64,000 nt of DNA from NCBI GenBank assembly GCA_963921195.1, contig OY992540.1:175989896-176053895 (forward strand), in the 5' to 3' direction. The position numbers and the translations under genes were made by a program. Positions within the stretch are counted from its first letter, which is position 1. The number at the start of each line of letters is the position of its first letter. Below the pieces are notes generated by a model, which saw only the letters and a list, made by a program, of their open reading frames with translations, made no database searches and was not told the origin of the DNA. The stretch is from Pegoplata infirma. Lineage: Eukaryota > Arthropoda > Insecta > Diptera > Anthomyiidae. Positions 40,562 through 52,350 of this stretch are shown here, piece after piece.

Positions 40562-41349
40562 TTAAAATGTTCTGAGAAAAGAACCGCCATACAATTTCAC
40601 TGAAGACATCAAACCACATTTTGAAGCTCAGATGTGTTTTTACTATAGTATTTTTTACATTTTCCAAACGCCTTTGATAAAAAAATTAAAACTTCAGTTG
40701 GCTATAAAAAAGAAATCCGAACTGACTTTGCAAATCCCTTTGGTGATTTTGTCCATTTGATGGTGTACTTTCATATGGCGTTGAAGCCATTGAGGCGCAT
40801 TTTTCTTGTTGCACAGTGTTATCAGATTCAGAGTTTTTTTTTAAAGAAACGGTTCTTGGAAACAATATATAACCTAAAAGTGTCACCATTAGAAATGTTA
40901 CATTGGAATTGGTATTTGCGATAAATATAACAATTTAGCACTTTTTGCATAAATCCATTGAATTGCAAAAAATGAGAAAATTGTTCTCCAAAATCAAAAT
41001 ATATAAACTAAATAGAGTTTAACCTCCTTATTCCAAATCCTCTTTCCAAAGTTTTTAAGCGTATTGATTTTTTATCGAACGCTCCTTTTTGTAGACCTAC
41101 TGCTACGTATTCATAAGTTAGCGCGTTCCATTTTCAAAACATTCAAGTTTTAAGATTTAAAAAAAAAAGTTTTATTGCTTCACGTAAGAATTATAAGTGA
41201 GTGTCATATGAAAAAATTTATTAAAATCTAAAAATTTTTCTATAGAAAAAACTTTTCAGGATCTGAAAATTTCCTATAGAAAAAATATCTCATATTTTAA
41301 TATAGAAAAAGTGTATTATAGTTTGAAAATTTTTTTATAGAAATTTATT

Positions 41350-41687
41350 TTCATGACCTGGCACATAATTTGTATTAGATAAAACCAATATTAAGTGTCT
41401 TTAAACATATTTTACTAATAAGGCGGGAACAATATGCCATATTAGCACGTGATTTGGCAAAGGCGTTGTAAAATGCTGCGGCCCTTTGTATTATTTAAAA
41501 AATTATTTTTGCCAGTTTCGCAATCACGCAAAAACGGCTGAGCCGTTTTTACTAACTGACTAACCGACAAAATTTAATTTTCACCAGATGTAGTGCTAAC
41601 CGAGGATGAGCCATAGGGCATTACAAACTGTCATTAATTATATAATATTTTTTTCAACCCGGACAATGCCGGGTGCAAAACAGCTAG
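41350..41687 (+). mobile_element. Helitron-type 3' end
   Basis: AACCCGGACAATGCCGGGT (41656-41674) forms a tight hairpin. It is followed after 9 bases by CTAG, with T as the next base. This is the Helitron 3' terminus: hairpin, about 10 nt, CTRR, then host T. The upstream sequence CGGCTGAGCCGTTTTTACTA is of the same style. The 5' end (TC after A) is not identified; 41350 is only a guess where flanking TATAGAAAAA repeats stop. Confidence 0.55.
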
Positions 41688-41826
41688 TTTTACTAATATT
41701 TCGATAGAAATAACTTTTTTTTATTTATTTTTTTTAATTTTTATTTAAATTTTAAAAATTTTCAAATCGAAAAGGGGGGGCACGTGCCCCCTGGGCCCAC
41801 CCCCTGTATACGTCCATGCTCCCCAC

Positions 41827-42478
41827 CCTCAATATCAGGAAAAATTATCACAAATTGAGATTTAAATTCAAATTTTGTTGGAGCTTGTCTAGAAATTAGA
41901 TCGGATTTTATTATGCCATCCCCTGCGTTTCTGTTGCACACTCTAGATATTGCTTCAGATACAGTGACGTTCCGTCTAATGTGCGGAGGTGTTCTCTGAA
42001 CACCTACACCGAAAAAAATCCATGCAACATTTTACGAAATAAAATTTCGTACTTACTTGTTTCGTAAAATATACGAAAATTTACTTTATATTACGAAAAA
42101 AAAATTAGTCCAGACTTTTGTAAATTTACGAAACATACGAAAATATTTCGTAATCATAAAAATTTTAAATTCCTCTGCACAAAAAGTAACCGGTCCTCGA
42201 TATATCACGTGACATATCACACGGAACCAAATGACCCATCACAAACTTTGAAACTTTTCATATAAACAGGTATAGGACTTGCAAAAACAAAATTTTCAAA
42301 GTTCCTTAAAGCATTTTTAATGAATTTTTTAAATTTCAAAACGCAAAAAAATGCCAAAAAATGTTTGTGTCCGAAAAAAAATTTCGTTGGAAAATTTGTG
42401 CAGAAGTTGTTTTTTTCTAAGAAAATTTTTAAATAAAATTCTTTAAAATTTATTTTTTTTTTTTTTGTAAATTTACAA
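41827..42478. other. Unassigned stretch with TTACGAAA repeats
   Basis: TACACCGAAAAAAATCCATG (42009) looks like a CAC-type element end after TA. It is followed by many TTACGAAA/TTTCGTAA motifs to about 42160. No partner end was found. I see no gene. Confidence 0.4.
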
Positions 42479-42797
42479 AAATATATCGTCACCTAAAATG
42501 CAAAACGCCCTATCTAACATTTTATAAATTTTACAGGAGAAGCAAAAAACGTGTTTATATAAAAGATATAAAAGTTTTCATTACAATTTTTTTAAATATT
42601 AGTAAAAACACACAAACAAATTCATTTCTGTTAAAAAAAATTATAAATTTTTAATACTTAAAAAGTTATATTAGTAACGCCCTTTTGTCTTGTAATTTTC
42701 AGAAACACAAAAAGCCCTAACTGCACTGAAGATGTTTAAAAACACCAAGCAGATGTGTTATAAAATGTAACAACATGCTAACAAAATTGTATACTGA

Positions 42798-43331
42798 ACT
42801 AGTCGAATAGCCTGTCCCTGCCAGGCGGAACACCAAATCACTTTTCTCAATAATTCTAATTTTTACCAAACTTTATAAAAATTATGTTTGTGCTTCAAAA
42901 ATTTAATATCATGTCTGTTTGTTTACCTTACTACAATCTACTCATTTTTAAATAAATAGTGACGAATTAAGGTAAACAAACACACCTATTGCTAGATTGA
43001 GTTACATCAATATATTTCCCAAACTGGAAAAAAATTTTATGAGTATTAAGGTTTTATTTATAAAACTAGTCGAATAGCCTGTCCCTGCCAGGCGGAACAC
43101 CAAATCACTTTTCTCAATAATTCTAATTTTTACCAAACTTTATAAAAATTATGTTTGTGCTTCAAAAATTTAATATCATGTCTGTTTGTTTACCTTACTA
43201 CAATCTACTCATTTTTAAATAAATAGTGACGAATTAAGGTAAACAAACACACCTATTGCTAGATTGAGTTACATCAATATATTTCCCAAACTGGAAAAAA
43301 ATTTTATGAGTATTAAGGTTTTATTTATAAA
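42798..43331 (-). repeat. Perfect 267-bp tandem duplication of the Helitron 3' end
   Basis: Two consecutive 267-bp copies (42798-43064, 43065-43331) look identical base for base. Each starts ACTAGTCGAATAGCCTGTCC, so each has its own hairpin and CTAG. Each also has an internal inverted repeat, TGTTTGTTTACCTTA / TAAGGTAAACAAACA. The duplication is very recent, or it is an assembly artefact. Confidence 0.9.
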
Positions 43332-43711
43332 ATTTTAGAACTAAATTTAGCACGCCCATTTCGTCTCTCCGTCCTTAAACCGGATATCAAAAATCCATCG
43401 TGTGGATCTGTCCCATTGTCACTCCTATATACATGGCAAATTATATCTTTCTTAGTCATGAAGGGTTTTAAAATTAGATAAAATGTTAAAAAACACAATT
43501 TTTTCATTTAAATTTTTCCTTATAATTCTCCTTACATAGTTACTGGGCTATTCATAATGAGTAAATTAAATCTAATGTAGGTTTATTTGACTGATATTGC
43601 ATGAATATTTGTCAAATAAACCTACTTTAAGTACACTTTAAGTATTATGAATAAAGGCCTTAGAATATTAAATCTGACTTCATAAGGATATTATCCATTG
43701 TCAATACTTTA

Positions 43712-44280
43712 CACTCAAAAAATTATGTTAGTAAAATCAACTGAAAATGTCAGTTAAAATAACTACTTTGTAAGTTGTTTTGGGGTCAACTACTTTTTCT
43801 GTTAAATCAACTAACAATGTTAGTTATTTTAACTGACAAAAAACAACTGACTTATGTAGTAAAAATTACTAACATTTGTAGTAAAAACAACTAATTTGTA
43901 GTAAAAATAAAATAAACAATATATAATTTTTTTTTAAAAAATTTTTCAGAAAAAAAAATTAAAAAAAAAAATTAAGACCAAATTTTTTCCAAGTTTAAAA
44001 AAAAAAAGTTGTTAAAAATAAAAAAACGAAATTTTATTTTTTTGAAAAAACTTTGAAAATTTTTTAGAGATCAAAAAATAAAATCAACTACTTTAAATAA
44101 CTGTTACTACATTACAGTACTTTTTTGTTAGTTATTCAAAAAAACGACTTAAAATAACTAACAGAAATAGTTGTTTGATGTTTTTCATACAAAAATAACT
44201 GACTTTGTAGTTGAAAACAACTAACTACTGTAAAATATATAAACAACTAACATGTAGTAACTTACATAATTTTCTAAGTG
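43712..44280. mobile_element. CACTCAAAAAATTATG element, copy 1
   Basis: A 569-bp element with CACTCAAAAAATTATGTTAG and ...CATAATTTTCTAAGTG ends, TA on both sides (43710-43711, 44281-44282). The interior is dominated by AACTA/TAGTT motifs (AACTGACTTTGTAGT). Copy 2, in the same orientation, is at 44938-45497. Confidence 0.82.
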
Positions 44281-44937
44281 TATGCTTTACAATTTTTTGC
44301 TTCCTTAGTCATTAGGGGTTTCAGAAATTGTTTAAAAACCGCCGTCCTCGGCCACTTTCCCTGTCTTAAAGGCCGATAATCCGGCTACGTTACAGATTAT
44401 ATATAAACTGAACAATTTTTATCTTTCAAGGTCACAAGGTGTCTTCAAAATTAAGTAAGATGTAAAAACATAATTTTTCCACGCCCATTTCTTCTCTTAA
44501 TTATCCGTCCATATTCCAAAACTTTTAAATCTGACTACTTTAGGATAAGCAACAACGTCAGTACTATACTCGTATCCACGCCCCTTTTCCTCTTAGTTCT
44601 CCATCCACAGTCCAAAAATTTTAAGTCTGACTACTTTTGGGTCTGCTCCAGTTTCAGGACAATATGCTTGCCAATTTTCGTCTGCGTAGGTCATTAGGGC
44701 TTTTAAGTTAGTTCAATTAAAAATAAATAAATAAATATTGCCTTGCCCCTTTTTCCGTTAGGGATTTTCAGCTTTCTTATTCATTGGGCCGGAGCTTAAA
44801 AATACTGTAAAACGTAAAAAAAATCATTTTGCCTTCCCTTTTTCTCGTACTTCTCCGCCCACAGGCAAAAAATCTGGCTTCGTAAGAATCTGTCCCTGGT
44901 GTTTTACTATATTCATGCCAATTTTAACACTCAAAAA

Positions 44938-45497
44938 ATTATGTTAGTAAAATCAACTGAAAATGTCAGTTAAAATAACTACTTTGTAAGTTATTTTGGG
45001 GTCAACTACTTTTTCAGTTAAATCAACTAACAATGTTAGTTATTTTAACTGACAAAAAACAACTGACTTATGTAGTAAAAACTACTAACATTTTTAGCCA
45101 AAACAACTAAAATGTAGTAAAAATAAAATAATCACTATATTTTTTTTTTTTTTCAAAAAATGTTTCAGAAAAAAAAATTTAAGACCAAAATTTTTCCAAG
45201 TTTTTTTTGTTTAAAAAAAAGTTGTAAAAAACAAAAAAAAAGCAAAAATTTATTTTTATTTTTTGGAAAAAAACTTTGAAAATTTTTCAGAGATAAAAAA
45301 AATAAACTACTTTAAATAACTGTTACTAAACTACAGTCCTTTTTTGTCAGTTGTTCAAAAAAACGACTTAAAATAACTAACAGAAATAGTTGTTTGATAT
45401 TTTTCATACAAAAACAACTGACTTTGTAGTTGAAAACAACTAACTACTCTAAAATATACAAACAACTAACGTAGTAACTTACATAATTTTCTGAGTG
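44938..45497. mobile_element. CACTCAAAAAATTATG element, copy 2
   Basis: A 560-bp copy, colinear with copy 1. The left flank is AA and the right AA instead of TA. A neighbouring uninterrupted Helitron unit reads AAATTTATGCTTTTAAGTCC, which fits an original TA target with a base change. Confidence 0.8.
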
Positions 45498-46641
45498 AAG
45501 CTTTTAAGTCCATCAATGAGATTCAAAAGGCGCTGGATACACAAAAAATAAGAGAAACACAAAAAAAATATTATATACAGAAAATAGATGGAAATAAATG
45601 ACCCACACCCATTTGCCTGTCTTATTCTCCACCCATAACCTGGATATCAAAAATCCAGGTTCGTGTTAATCTTCCCCATGAAACCTACTATATACATTCC
45701 TATTTTCATTTTCCTAAGTCATTGGGGGTCTTCAAATTAGTTAAAATATTAAAAAACCCAATTTTTTCTTTAATCTTTTAATTCTCCGTCAACAGTCAAG
45801 AAATTTTAAATCCGATTACTTGAGGATATATAACATCGTTAGGACTATACACTATGCACATTCCGCTTTCTTTGGGGGCTTCAAAAGAAGTTAAAATGTT
45901 AAAAATTCCAATTTCGTCACTCCCCATTTTCCTTTCAATTCTCCGCCCACAGTTCAAAAATTTAAATTTCGAATACTTCAGGATATGCTTCATCGATAGG
46001 ACTATATGCTATGTAATTTTCAGCTTACTAAATCATTAGAGTACTTTAAAATAAGCAAAAATGTTAATTTTCATCATCATAGGTCATTGGGAGTCTCCAG
46101 ATTAGTTAAAATATTAAAAAACACAATTTTGCCACGCCCCATTTTTCTCTTAATTCTCCTTCTACAGTCTACAAAATTTAAACCCGATTACTTCAGGATA
46201 TGCTTCATTGTTAGAACTAAATGCTTTCCGCTTCCTAAGTCATTTGGGGGTTTCAAAAGAAGCAAAAATGTTAAAAAATCTAAATTTTGCCACGCCACTT
46301 TTCCCCTCAATTCTCCGCCCACATTGAGAAAAATTTACATCCGACTATTTGGCGATATGCGCCATCGTTAGGACTATATTCTAGGAAATTTTCAGCTTCC
46401 TAAGCCATTAGGGGGCTTTAAATTAAGCAAAAATGTAAAAAAAAATAATTTTGCCACGCCCACTTTTCCGCTTATTTCTCCGCCCACAGGCAAAAAATCC
46501 GGCTACGTTAGGATCTGCCCCAGGTGTTTGACTATATGCATGCCAATTTTCAGCTTTATAGCTCATCAGTGGGCTTCAAAATGCTCTGGATAGACAAAAA
46601 AAGAGGAACACACAAATAGGGAAATTATATATATAGATAGA

Positions 46642-48056
46642 TGTTGTTTTATCATATAGATCTCTAACAAAATGTAGGCGGTATTGAAGAAAGGGGCGTG
46701 GCACCTGCTATATAACCTAACACTGAAAAATGTCTCATTTTGGATTCTGTTAAACACATGCTAACTTAATTCGATACAAAATGTCAATTTACAATTTTAA
46801 AGCTCCATGTCAAATGAGGGTGGAACAGGACAAAGGATATGGCCCGAAATAACATAATGCATCAAAATGCTTTAACCTTTTAACGACCACAGGAAACTAT
46901 ACTTCCCAGATAATTTTTTGCGATATTTTTTAGTTCAAGTAAAAGCTAGGATAAATGTGCTAAAAGATGAATTATAGAGGAATTTTTGAGAAACAAAAGT
47001 TTTGTTTTCATTAAGTCTCTAACTGGGTTCACTTGCTCACTATAAGTTCTCAAAGTCTGCGAAGTAATAAATATATTAGGGACAACATTATATTTACTTG
47101 ACAGGCGAAATAAGGGTCAAGAAAGGGGTTCAGAAATCTAAATTCTTGTAGAATAACTATTATTAAGTTTCATTTCTTACAGATCACAGCGAGTACCAAA
47201 ATGGCCTTGGCCAAAACAGCGTAATAAGGGGGAAGGAGGGGCCCAATTTTTTATGCGTAACTATTATTAGGTCAGAAATTACGAAAATGGAAAGAAAATC
47301 AAAAACACTTCGGTCAAAAATGTATGGTCGTCAAAGCGTTTATTCGGCTTCTGGAAAATTTCTTAAGATCTACAGTAAATATTGGGCATTTGATAGATAT
47401 CTCACTCGCATCCCACAAAGCTCCTAAAGGAAAATACCTTAGCTTTATTTTGAGTTAAAAAAGGGCCGGTTTAAAAAAAATGTCAAACAAGTTTTTGATT
47501 TTGCAAAAAAAAAAAAAAAGTAAAAAATTTTTTTTTTTTTGAAAGATTGCTACAACGGGAGAGAAGGATGACAGAAGAAGAAGAAAGAAATAGCTATCTT
47601 AAACTCTCGGGACACATTTTGCTAGGAACATTAGGTAATCAGTTACATGGATGCAAAAAACACCTGTTTGACCAAAATGTAAAATATGGCCCCTTCTAAC
47701 TCAAAAAGTTCTTAACCGATCTCATTGAAAAATTGTGACTAAACTACTATTGGTTGTAAAAGTTGTGTCACTTGAGATGAAACCCCCATATGTAAATGAT
47801 GAAATTTGACACAGGTTGTTATTTTATCTTTCCTAAGCCCTGTATTTAATGTTAGCGATATTAGACATCAACTTGTTTTTATTTCTGTCCCGTTTTATGA
47901 AGAAATTATAAGCTTTCCAATGAAGCTAACGTTTTTTGTTATATACTGGGAAGTAATTATGTAACCTAATAGTCGTCAATCGTACCGTTTCCATCGTTAT
48001 TCCATTACCATATAGTGCCATTTTATAGTAATAGAATAGTGAGCTCACATAATTAA
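46642..48056. other. Mostly unassigned; possible TTAA element 46876-48816
   Basis: TTAACCTTTTAACGACCACAGG at 46872 and CGGGCCTGAAGGGGTTAA ending 48820 could be the ends of a piggyBac-like element of about 1.94 kb, enclosing the hAT element at 48057-48550. The two ends match only in the first few bases. GAAGAAGAAGAAAG near 47573 and A-runs are low complexity. I see no gene. Confidence 0.35.
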
Positions 48057-48550
48057 TAGTGTCCGACCGAATACACCTTTTTTGGCCGAAGCCGAAGCCG
48101 AATATTCGGCCAAATTTTCACTATTCGGCCAAACCGAAGCCGAAGCCGAATATTAAAAAAAAAAATATTTATGTAGTAAAAACAAGAAAAAATAAAAGTC
48201 GACTCGGCGGGATACTCAAATGCATGAGAATGCTGTCTAGAATGATTTTATTTTAAGGAAAAAAATTTTTTGGACATTTTTGTAAAAAAATATATTTTAG
48301 AGTGTACATTTTTTTCGATCGAAAATTTTTTTTGAATGTAAAAAATGTTTTTAGTTGCAAAAACACTTATTAAAATGTTTTTGTGGCTTACTAATGTGAT
48401 TCAAAGTTAGTTTAGTATGTTTTTCAACACGTGAGCACAAATATTATACAATTATTCGGTATTCGGCCTATTCGGCCAAAATTGTGGCCGAAGCCGAATA
48501 GTGGCCGAATAGTGCTTTTTGGCCGAAGCCGAATATTCGGTCGGACACTA
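48057..48550. mobile_element. TTCGG-rich hAT-type element, copy 2 (TAGTGTCCGACCGAATA ends)
   Basis: The ends TAGTGTCCGACCGAATA and TATTCGGTCGGACACTA have 8-bp duplication ATAATTAA (48049-48056, 48551-48558). GGCCGAAGCCGAA repeats fill both ends. Its relative at 31467-31982 differs in the repeat (GGTTTCGG) and in one TIR base. Confidence 0.88.
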
Positions 48551-48820
48551 ATAATTAACCCCCGGTATTTTTTGTAATAATAGCAAAAATTATAATTAAA
48601 AACAATTTTGTATTACTTATTTAACGAAAAATTTACTTAGAATTTTATTCAATCGGAATGAAGGACTTCTAATCATGTTTTTTATCTTCATTAATTCTAT
48701 TGTTATTAAATTTTATGTAGAATTTATATCTTACTTAAGACTAATTGTACTGCATAAATTGCGATTTCTATAGCTGAAAAAGGAACGATTCTCGTGAGAG
48801 TGCGGGCCTGAAGGGGTTAA

Positions 48821-49156
48821 TTGGTAAATTTCTAAACTTTATTTTTTGTGTACATATACATATATTTTTCCTATTGGTGGACATTGTGGAAGAAGAAGCA
48901 TCAAAAAAATTTTTAATCTTTAAAAATTGCTATATAATATGTATACAAATGTGTAGTTGGGGCTTTTTGGTTTAACATATATCAAAGCATGTAGTTAGGG
49001 CTTTTTGAATTTTGTTAATAAAATTCCCATTATTGATCAAAGGAGTCTAAATTTTTTTGTGGACATGTATTTTGATCCAATACATAAGAATCAATAAAAA
49101 ACGCGATTTTGAATTTTTTGTTAGTTAGGGCGTTTTGCATTTTAGGTGACGATATA
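48821..49156. other. Unassigned, with three TAGTTAGGGCTTTTTG motifs
   Basis: GTAGTTGGGGCTTTTTGG (48955), GTAGTTAGGGCTTTTTGA (48991) and TAGTTAGGGCGTTTTGC (49123) are spaced irregularly. They belong to the inverted repeat that brackets the Helitron arrays. Confidence 0.5.
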
Positions 49157-50780
49157 TATCAATATATTTCCTAAACTGGAACTTTCAAGGTCATAAGGTG
49201 TCTTCAAAATTAGTTAAAACGTGAAAACATAATTTTTCCACTCCCATTTCTCTTAATTCTCCGTCCCTACACAGAGAGAACAGTTTAGTTGTGCCAGCCG
49301 AATTTAGAACCAACTGCATAGTTTAATAACCATAACCAAAATTTGTTTTGAAAATTTAACTTCTGTTGGTCCAAATAAATTTCTGTAATCGCAACCGACA
49401 ATTTCAGTTGTTGCAATTAAACCATGCAGTTGGCTCTTAAAGCGGCTGGCACAATTAAACTGTTTTTTGTGTGTATTCCAAAATTTTTAAATCTGACTAC
49501 TTTAGGATAAGCTCCACCGTTAGTACTATACTCGTATCCACGCCCCTTTTCCCTCTCAATTCTCCGTCCACAGTCCAAAAATTTTAAGTCTGACTACTTA
49601 AGGATATGCTCCAATGTCAGGACAATATGCTTGCCAATTTTCGGCTGCGTAGGTCATTAGGGCTTTGAAGTTAGTCAATTAAAAAAATATAAAACACAAT
49701 ATCGCCTTGCCCCTTTTTCCTCTCAACTCTCCGTCTACATTCCAAAAATGTTAAATCAGACTACTTTAGAATATACTTCATAGTTACGACTATAGGCTAG
49801 GGATTTTCAGCTTCCGTATTCATTGGGGCGGAGCTTAAAAATACTCTAAAATGTAAAAAAAAAAGAATTTTGCCAAGTTCCCTTTTTCTCGTAATTCGCC
49901 GCCCACAGGCAAAAAATCCGGCTTCGTAAGAATCTGTCCCTGGTGTTTTACTATATACATGGCAAATTTATGCTTTTAAGTCCATCAATGAGATTCAAAA
50001 GGGCTGGATACACAAAAAATAAAAGAAACACAAAAAAATAAAATATATATTCAGAAAATAGATGCAAACAAATTTACCACGCCCTTTGCCTTTCTTATTC
50101 TCCACCCATACATACACTGGATATCAAAAATCCAGGCTCGTGTTGATCTTCCACATGAAAACTTCTATATACATGCCAATTCTATGCATTTTCCGCTTTC
50201 TTTGGGGGCTTCAAAAGAAGTTTAAATGTTAAAAATCCCAATTTTGTCACTCCCCATTTTCCTTTCAATTCTCTACCCACAGTCCAAAAATTTAAAATTC
50301 GACTACTTCAGGATATGCTTCATCGATAGGACTATATGCTAGGAAATTTTCAGCTTCCTAAGTCATTAGAGGACTTTAAAATAAGCAAAAATGTAAATTT
50401 TCATCTTCATAGGTCATTGGGGGTCTTCAAATTAAATATTAAAAAACACAATTTTTCTACGCCCCATTTTTCTCTTAATTCTCCTTCCACAGTCTAAAAA
50501 ATTTAAATCCGATTACTTCAGGATATGCTTCGTTGTTAGAACTAAATGCTATGCAATTTTCAGCTTCCTAAGTCATTTGGGGGCTTCAAAAGAAGTAAAA
50601 ATGTTAAAAAAAATCTAAATTTTGCCACTCCACTTTTCCCCTCAATTCTCCGCCCACATTGCGAAAATTTTAAATCCGACTACTTGGGGATATGCGGCAT
50701 CGTTAGGACTATATTTTAGGAAATTTTCAGCTTCCTAAGTCATTTGGGGGCTTAAAATTGAGCAAAAACGTCAAAAAATT
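49157..50780 (-). repeat. Second array of the about 185-bp Helitron-internal repeat
   Basis: About nine units share the same landmarks as 43332-46641: CACGCCCC, TCTCCGTCCACAGTCCAAAA, GACTACTTCAGGATATGCTT, TTTTCAGCTTCCTAAGTCAT, TGGGGGCTTCAAAAGAAG. It contains a worn Helitron 5'-like segment (CTGGATACACAAAAAATAAA) at about 50005-50065. No Helitron 3' hairpin/CTAG was found, so it is a fragment or an expansion. Confidence 0.7.
49270..49473. mobile_element. 204-bp palindromic MITE (CAGTTTAGTTGTGCCAGCCG arms)
   Basis: The ends are CACAGAGAGAACAGTTTAGT then TGTGCCAGCCG, and CGGCTGGCACAATTAAACTG then TTTTTTGTGTG; TA is on both sides (49268-49269, 49474-49475). Pairing continues inward (AACCAACTGCATAGTTTAAT / ATTAAACCATGCAGTTGG). 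It is inserted in a Helitron-type unit. Confidence 0.85.
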
Positions 50781-50983
50781 GAATTTTTGGTCAATTTTAA
50801 TTAACATTTAAATGAAACAAAAACTATAATTTAAAAAGCGAATTTTAAAGTATTTTTGACGGCCTTTAAAATGGCATTTGTGTTTTTTTTGAAAAAAATA
50901 GATTTTACCTTAAAACTCAAGCTCAAAATATTAAATTGTAATTATCTTATATCGCACTTTTAGATTTTTATACCCTCCACTTA

Positions 50984-51541
50984 CAAGGGAAGTCTCCCTG
51001 GTGTCACCCACCGATCTTCATGAAATTTGGATATGTTGTTAAGAACGAAAATTAATTCGACACGTATTTTTTTTTAGCGGCCCAAACTCATTTTTAGGGG
51101 GGGTCGATTTGTATGGGGGGAAATTGACCTTTTTCAGTTTTTTACGATTTACGCCTATTTAAACACAATTAATATAGGCATGTGGGGTATCAGATTAAAG
51201 GTATTAGAAATACCTATCTCTTATTAACAAAAATGTACTAAAATTTTGGTATTTTACTCAATATGACGAAAAGTTGTGCATGTTTGGACACATTCTTAGC
51301 ACAGGTAGATAGGTTTTCCAAAGACCTTTCATTTGGTATGTAACATGACTAGGTTTCTTTGCATAATATAGGAGATAAACGAAAAAAACTGAAAAATTGC
51401 CTTGTCTTCCCCCTTCCTTTTGACCCCCTAAATATGAATTTGGGCCGCTAAAACAAATACATGTCCCTTTATTTTTTCTGATCTACAAAATAAAACCAAT
51501 TCCATAAAGATCCGCGGGTGACACTAGGGAGACTTCCCTTG
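50984..51541 (+). mobile_element. PIF/Harbinger-type MITE, copy 3 (CAAGGGAAGTCTCCCTGG ends, TTA target)
   Basis: The ends CAAGGGAAGTCTCCCTGGTG and CACTAGGGAGACTTCCCTTG are flanked by TTA (50981-50983, 51542-51544). It is colinear with 20413-21010, with GCGGCCCAAACTCATTTTTA and AATTTGGGCCGCTAAAA as inverted subterminal blocks. 558 bp, no transposase. Confidence 0.85.
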
Positions 51542-51907
51542 TTAGTGATAGAGGGTATATATAAGTTTGTCATTCCGTTTGTAACTCATCGAAATATCGG
51601 TCTGGGACCCCATAAAGTATATATATTCATGATGCCCGATCGATTTTAAGCAGGGTTGGCAACCGAAACGAATAACGGTATCGGTAACGGTATTGGTATC
51701 AAATATTTTTTATATCGGTAACGGTAAAGGTAACGGTATTTTGGATTATTTCGGTAACGGTAAACCGTTACCGAAACATCAATGAATAAAATTTTAGCAA
51801 ACCACAGATTTGTTAAAAACACGTAAAAAAATTATTTAAAAAAATTAAACAACTGTTAAATTTAGTACATTTTCAATGCATAATAGTATATGTACTAGTA
51901 TTAAAGT

Positions 51908-52350
51908 TGCTCACGCACGAAATCTCTTTTTTTTGCTCACGTTCACACACGCTCACGTGACTAACTAAAAATTTTTTTCACGCTCACGAAGACTCACGAA
52001 ATTAAAATAAACAAATTTTTATTTTACTTTTTTCAATTTCTTACACAAAAAGAACTTAAATTCCTAAAAACAATCATAAACTCTTATTTAAATCACAATT
52101 TGGTAATAATTACCCTTTAAATTCAATATGCTGAAGACTTTATTACATGTTTTCTATTTCAGACAGCACAAAACAATCACGCAAACTCACGAGAAAAAAA
52201 TTACTTACGCACGCTTACGCACACTCACGCACGAAACTATTTTTTCTAATCACGCGCACTCACGTTCACGTGAGTAAAAAAAAATTTCATTCACGATCAC
52301 GCATAATTCACTCGTGAATCACGAAAAATTTGTCACGCGCGCATCTCTAG
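51908..52350. mobile_element. CTCACG-rich repeat, partial, ending CATCTCTA
   Basis: It is full of GCTCACGCACG, ACTCACGAAA and TCACGTGAGTAAA, and its right end GCGCGCATCTCTA is the reverse of TAGAGATGGGCGC at 16303. The left end is not recognised. Probably an inverted, truncated copy of that family. Confidence 0.5.

Larger units (their letters stand above)
38462..40818. mobile_element. 2.36-kb palindromic element (CACTGTGCAACAA ends)
   Basis: The ends are CACTGTGCAACAAATTTT and TTTTTCTTGTTGCACAGTG. The left flank is TA; the right is TT, possibly mutated. The two arms are inverted copies over 700 bp or more (for example GCCTCAATGCCTTCAACGCC against GGCGTTGAAGCCATTGAGGC). Each arm holds two small TTAA elements. 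The loop region near 39300-39900 holds an unrelated MITE. Confidence 0.82.
38217..41818. mobile_element. 3.6-kb hAT-type element (CAGCAACGTATCCAGG end)
   Basis: The left end CAGCAACGTATCCAGGATTT then ...GGGGGGGCAC; the right end GGGGGGGCACGTGCCCCCTG ...CCTGTATACGTCCATG. The 8-bp duplication is CTCCCCAC (38209-38216, 41819-41826). The GGGGGGGCAC subterminal block and CCCAC richness resemble the element at 28319. No transposase is recognised. It is occupied by a 2.36-kb palindrome and a Helitron end. Confidence 0.82.
42799..46641 (-). mobile_element. Non-autonomous Helitron with internal about 185-bp repeats
   Basis: Read on the minus strand it begins TCTATCTATATATATAATTT after a host A, and ends GCCTGGCAGGGACAGGC (hairpin) TATTCGACTAG before a host T. 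Thus there is a 5' TC, a 3' hairpin 7 nt before CTAG, and A/T flanks with no duplication, all classic for Helitrons. Inside are about 12 degenerate units of roughly 185 bp (ATTTTGCCACGCCC, TTAATTCTCCGCCCACAG, TTCAGGATATGC, TTTTCAGCTTCCTAAGTCAT). No Rep/helicase frame. Two CACTC elements are nested in it. Confidence 0.72.
42479..49158. repeat. Widely spaced inverted repeat flanking the Helitron region
   Basis: AATATATCGTCACCTAAAATG then CAAAACGCCCTATCTAACA at 42478-42519 reappears in reverse complement at 49120-49158. AAAGCCCTAACT near 42710 likewise matches TAGTTAGGGCTTTTTG at 48990 and TGTAGTTGGGGCTTTTTGG at 48955. The two sets bracket both Helitron arrays, so they may be the arms of one older element. 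Confidence 0.55.

Noticed and set aside
42217..42492. 91-codon minus-strand frame
   Set aside because: FK-rich translation of A/T runs without any domain pattern.
46006..46371. 121-codon plus-strand frame
   Set aside because: It lies in the Helitron-internal tandem repeat, and similar units have stops in the same frame.
51908..52350. E-box or CACGTG regulatory cluster
   Set aside because: The CACG motifs are the internal repeat of a TAGAGATG-ended element that also occurs at 16303.
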